From the NCBI GenBank assembly GCA_037439685.1, contig JBBIVO010000041.1, positions 1 to 15,080 of the forward strand: a DNA stretch of 15,080 nt. The letters are read 5' to 3'. Both the position numbers and the translations under genes were made by a program. The notes beneath the pieces were generated by a model that saw only the letters and a list, made by a program, of their open reading frames with translations, was not told where the DNA came from and did no database searches. Positions 14,739 to 15,080 of the stretch are shown here, piece after piece. Position 1 is the first letter of the stretch; the number at the start of each line of letters is the position of its first letter. The DNA is from JAGTRB01 sp037439685 (GTDB lineage: Archaea > Thermoproteota > Bathyarchaeia > TCS64).

Positions 14739-15080
14739 ATGGAGGAAGACGAGGCGAAGGCCCTCCTGAGGATAAGAGACGAGCTCGAGAGGAGGATCAT
14801 GAGCCTCGAGAGGGAGCTGGAGGACTCTAAGAGGGTCCTCGCAATCATCGAGAGGGCGATAGTGAGGAGGGGGTTTCAGAGGCCGAGGGTCGTCGAGGAA
14901 TTCAGGGAAGGTGGGGGTGGGGAGGGGGAGGAGGGGGGGATCTCTATCAGGGGGAGGGATGGGACCCTCCTCGGCCGTTTGAGGGTGGACGAGAGGGACG
15001 TCTACTTCTACCCTAGGGAGGACCTCCCCTTCACTGAGTCCGTCCCCCCCTTCCAGCCCTTCCTGATAGAGAGGGTGCTG
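14739..15080 (+). CDS. Unrecognised coiled-coil protein (3' end beyond window)
   Basis: An ATG at 14739 opens a frame that stays open for 114 codons to the window edge, so the gene is incomplete. Codon use (AGG, CTC, GAG, ATA) matches its neighbours, and GAGG precedes the start. Residues 1-45 are rich in E, R and L with heptad-like spacing (LLRIRDELERRIMSLEREL), suggesting a coiled coil. A short Gly/Glu-rich stretch (about 64-75) separates this from a second part containing ISIRGRDGTLLGRLRV and VYFYPREDLPF, possibly a small beta-rich domain. I do not recognise the family and assign no function. It is divergent from pyrF. Confidence 0.75.
   Translation, partial: MEEDEAKALLRIRDELERRIMSLERELEDSKRVLAIIERAIVRRGFQRPRVVEEFREGGGGEGEEGGISIRGRDGTLLGRLRVDERDVYFYPREDLPFTESVPPFQPFLIERVL

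Noticed and set aside
1..15080. CRISPR array, insertion sequence, rRNA or tRNA genes
   Set aside because: No spaced direct repeats, transposase frames, rRNA signatures or cloverleaf-forming sequences were found on reading both strands.

Overview
The window looks like a chromosomal piece of a thermophilic, anaerobic archaeon. The support is indirect: two four-subunit ferredoxin-dependent 2-oxoacid oxidoreductases in the archaeal gamma-delta-alpha-beta order, an archaeal-type HTH regulator, TATA-like boxes about 28-35 bp before first genes, GC-rich coding DNA dominated by AGG/AGA arginine and ATA isoleucine codons, and frequent TTG starts. I would guess the TACK group but cannot fix the phylum. 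The sequence is draft: 39 Ns at 4920-4958 interrupt one gene.

Layout. (1) 1-3413, plus strand: the end of an AAA+ magnesium/cobalt-chelatase-type ATPase (ChlI-like), then an 811-aa fusion of a second ChlI-like AAA+ domain, a two-helix membrane hairpin and a ChlD-like VWA domain. No large metal-inserting subunit (ChlH/CobN) is in view. (2) 3414-3865: gene-free, with clustered hairpins and T-rich ends between convergent transcripts. (3) 3866-6818, minus strand: a complete gamma-delta-alpha-beta oxidoreductase operon whose alpha and beta subunits depart from the pyruvate-enzyme consensus near the active site. (4) 7010-9783, plus strand: metallo-beta-lactamase-fold hydrolase, low-specificity threonine aldolase, and an NAD(P)-dependent LDH2/MDH2-family 2-hydroxyacid dehydrogenase. 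(5) 9812-13626, minus strand: an XRE-type regulator downstream of a second gamma-delta-alpha-beta operon that looks like ordinary pyruvate:ferredoxin oxidoreductase. (6) 13740-14639, minus strand: a long-form orotidine-5'-phosphate decarboxylase. (7) 14739 to the edge, plus strand: an unrecognised coiled-coil protein.

How the genes may work together. The second operon would convert pyruvate, CoA and oxidised ferredoxin to acetyl-CoA, CO2 and reduced ferredoxin. The first probably does the same chemistry on another 2-oxoacid. The dehydrogenase between them makes or consumes 2-oxoacids and threonine aldolase yields glycine and acetaldehyde, so a small amino-/hydroxy-acid catabolic neighbourhood feeding a ferredoxin pool is plausible but unproven. 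First genes tend to sit close behind a TATA-like box with little room for a leader, whereas internal operon genes overlap or abut and often carry Shine-Dalgarno sequences inside the preceding stop region.
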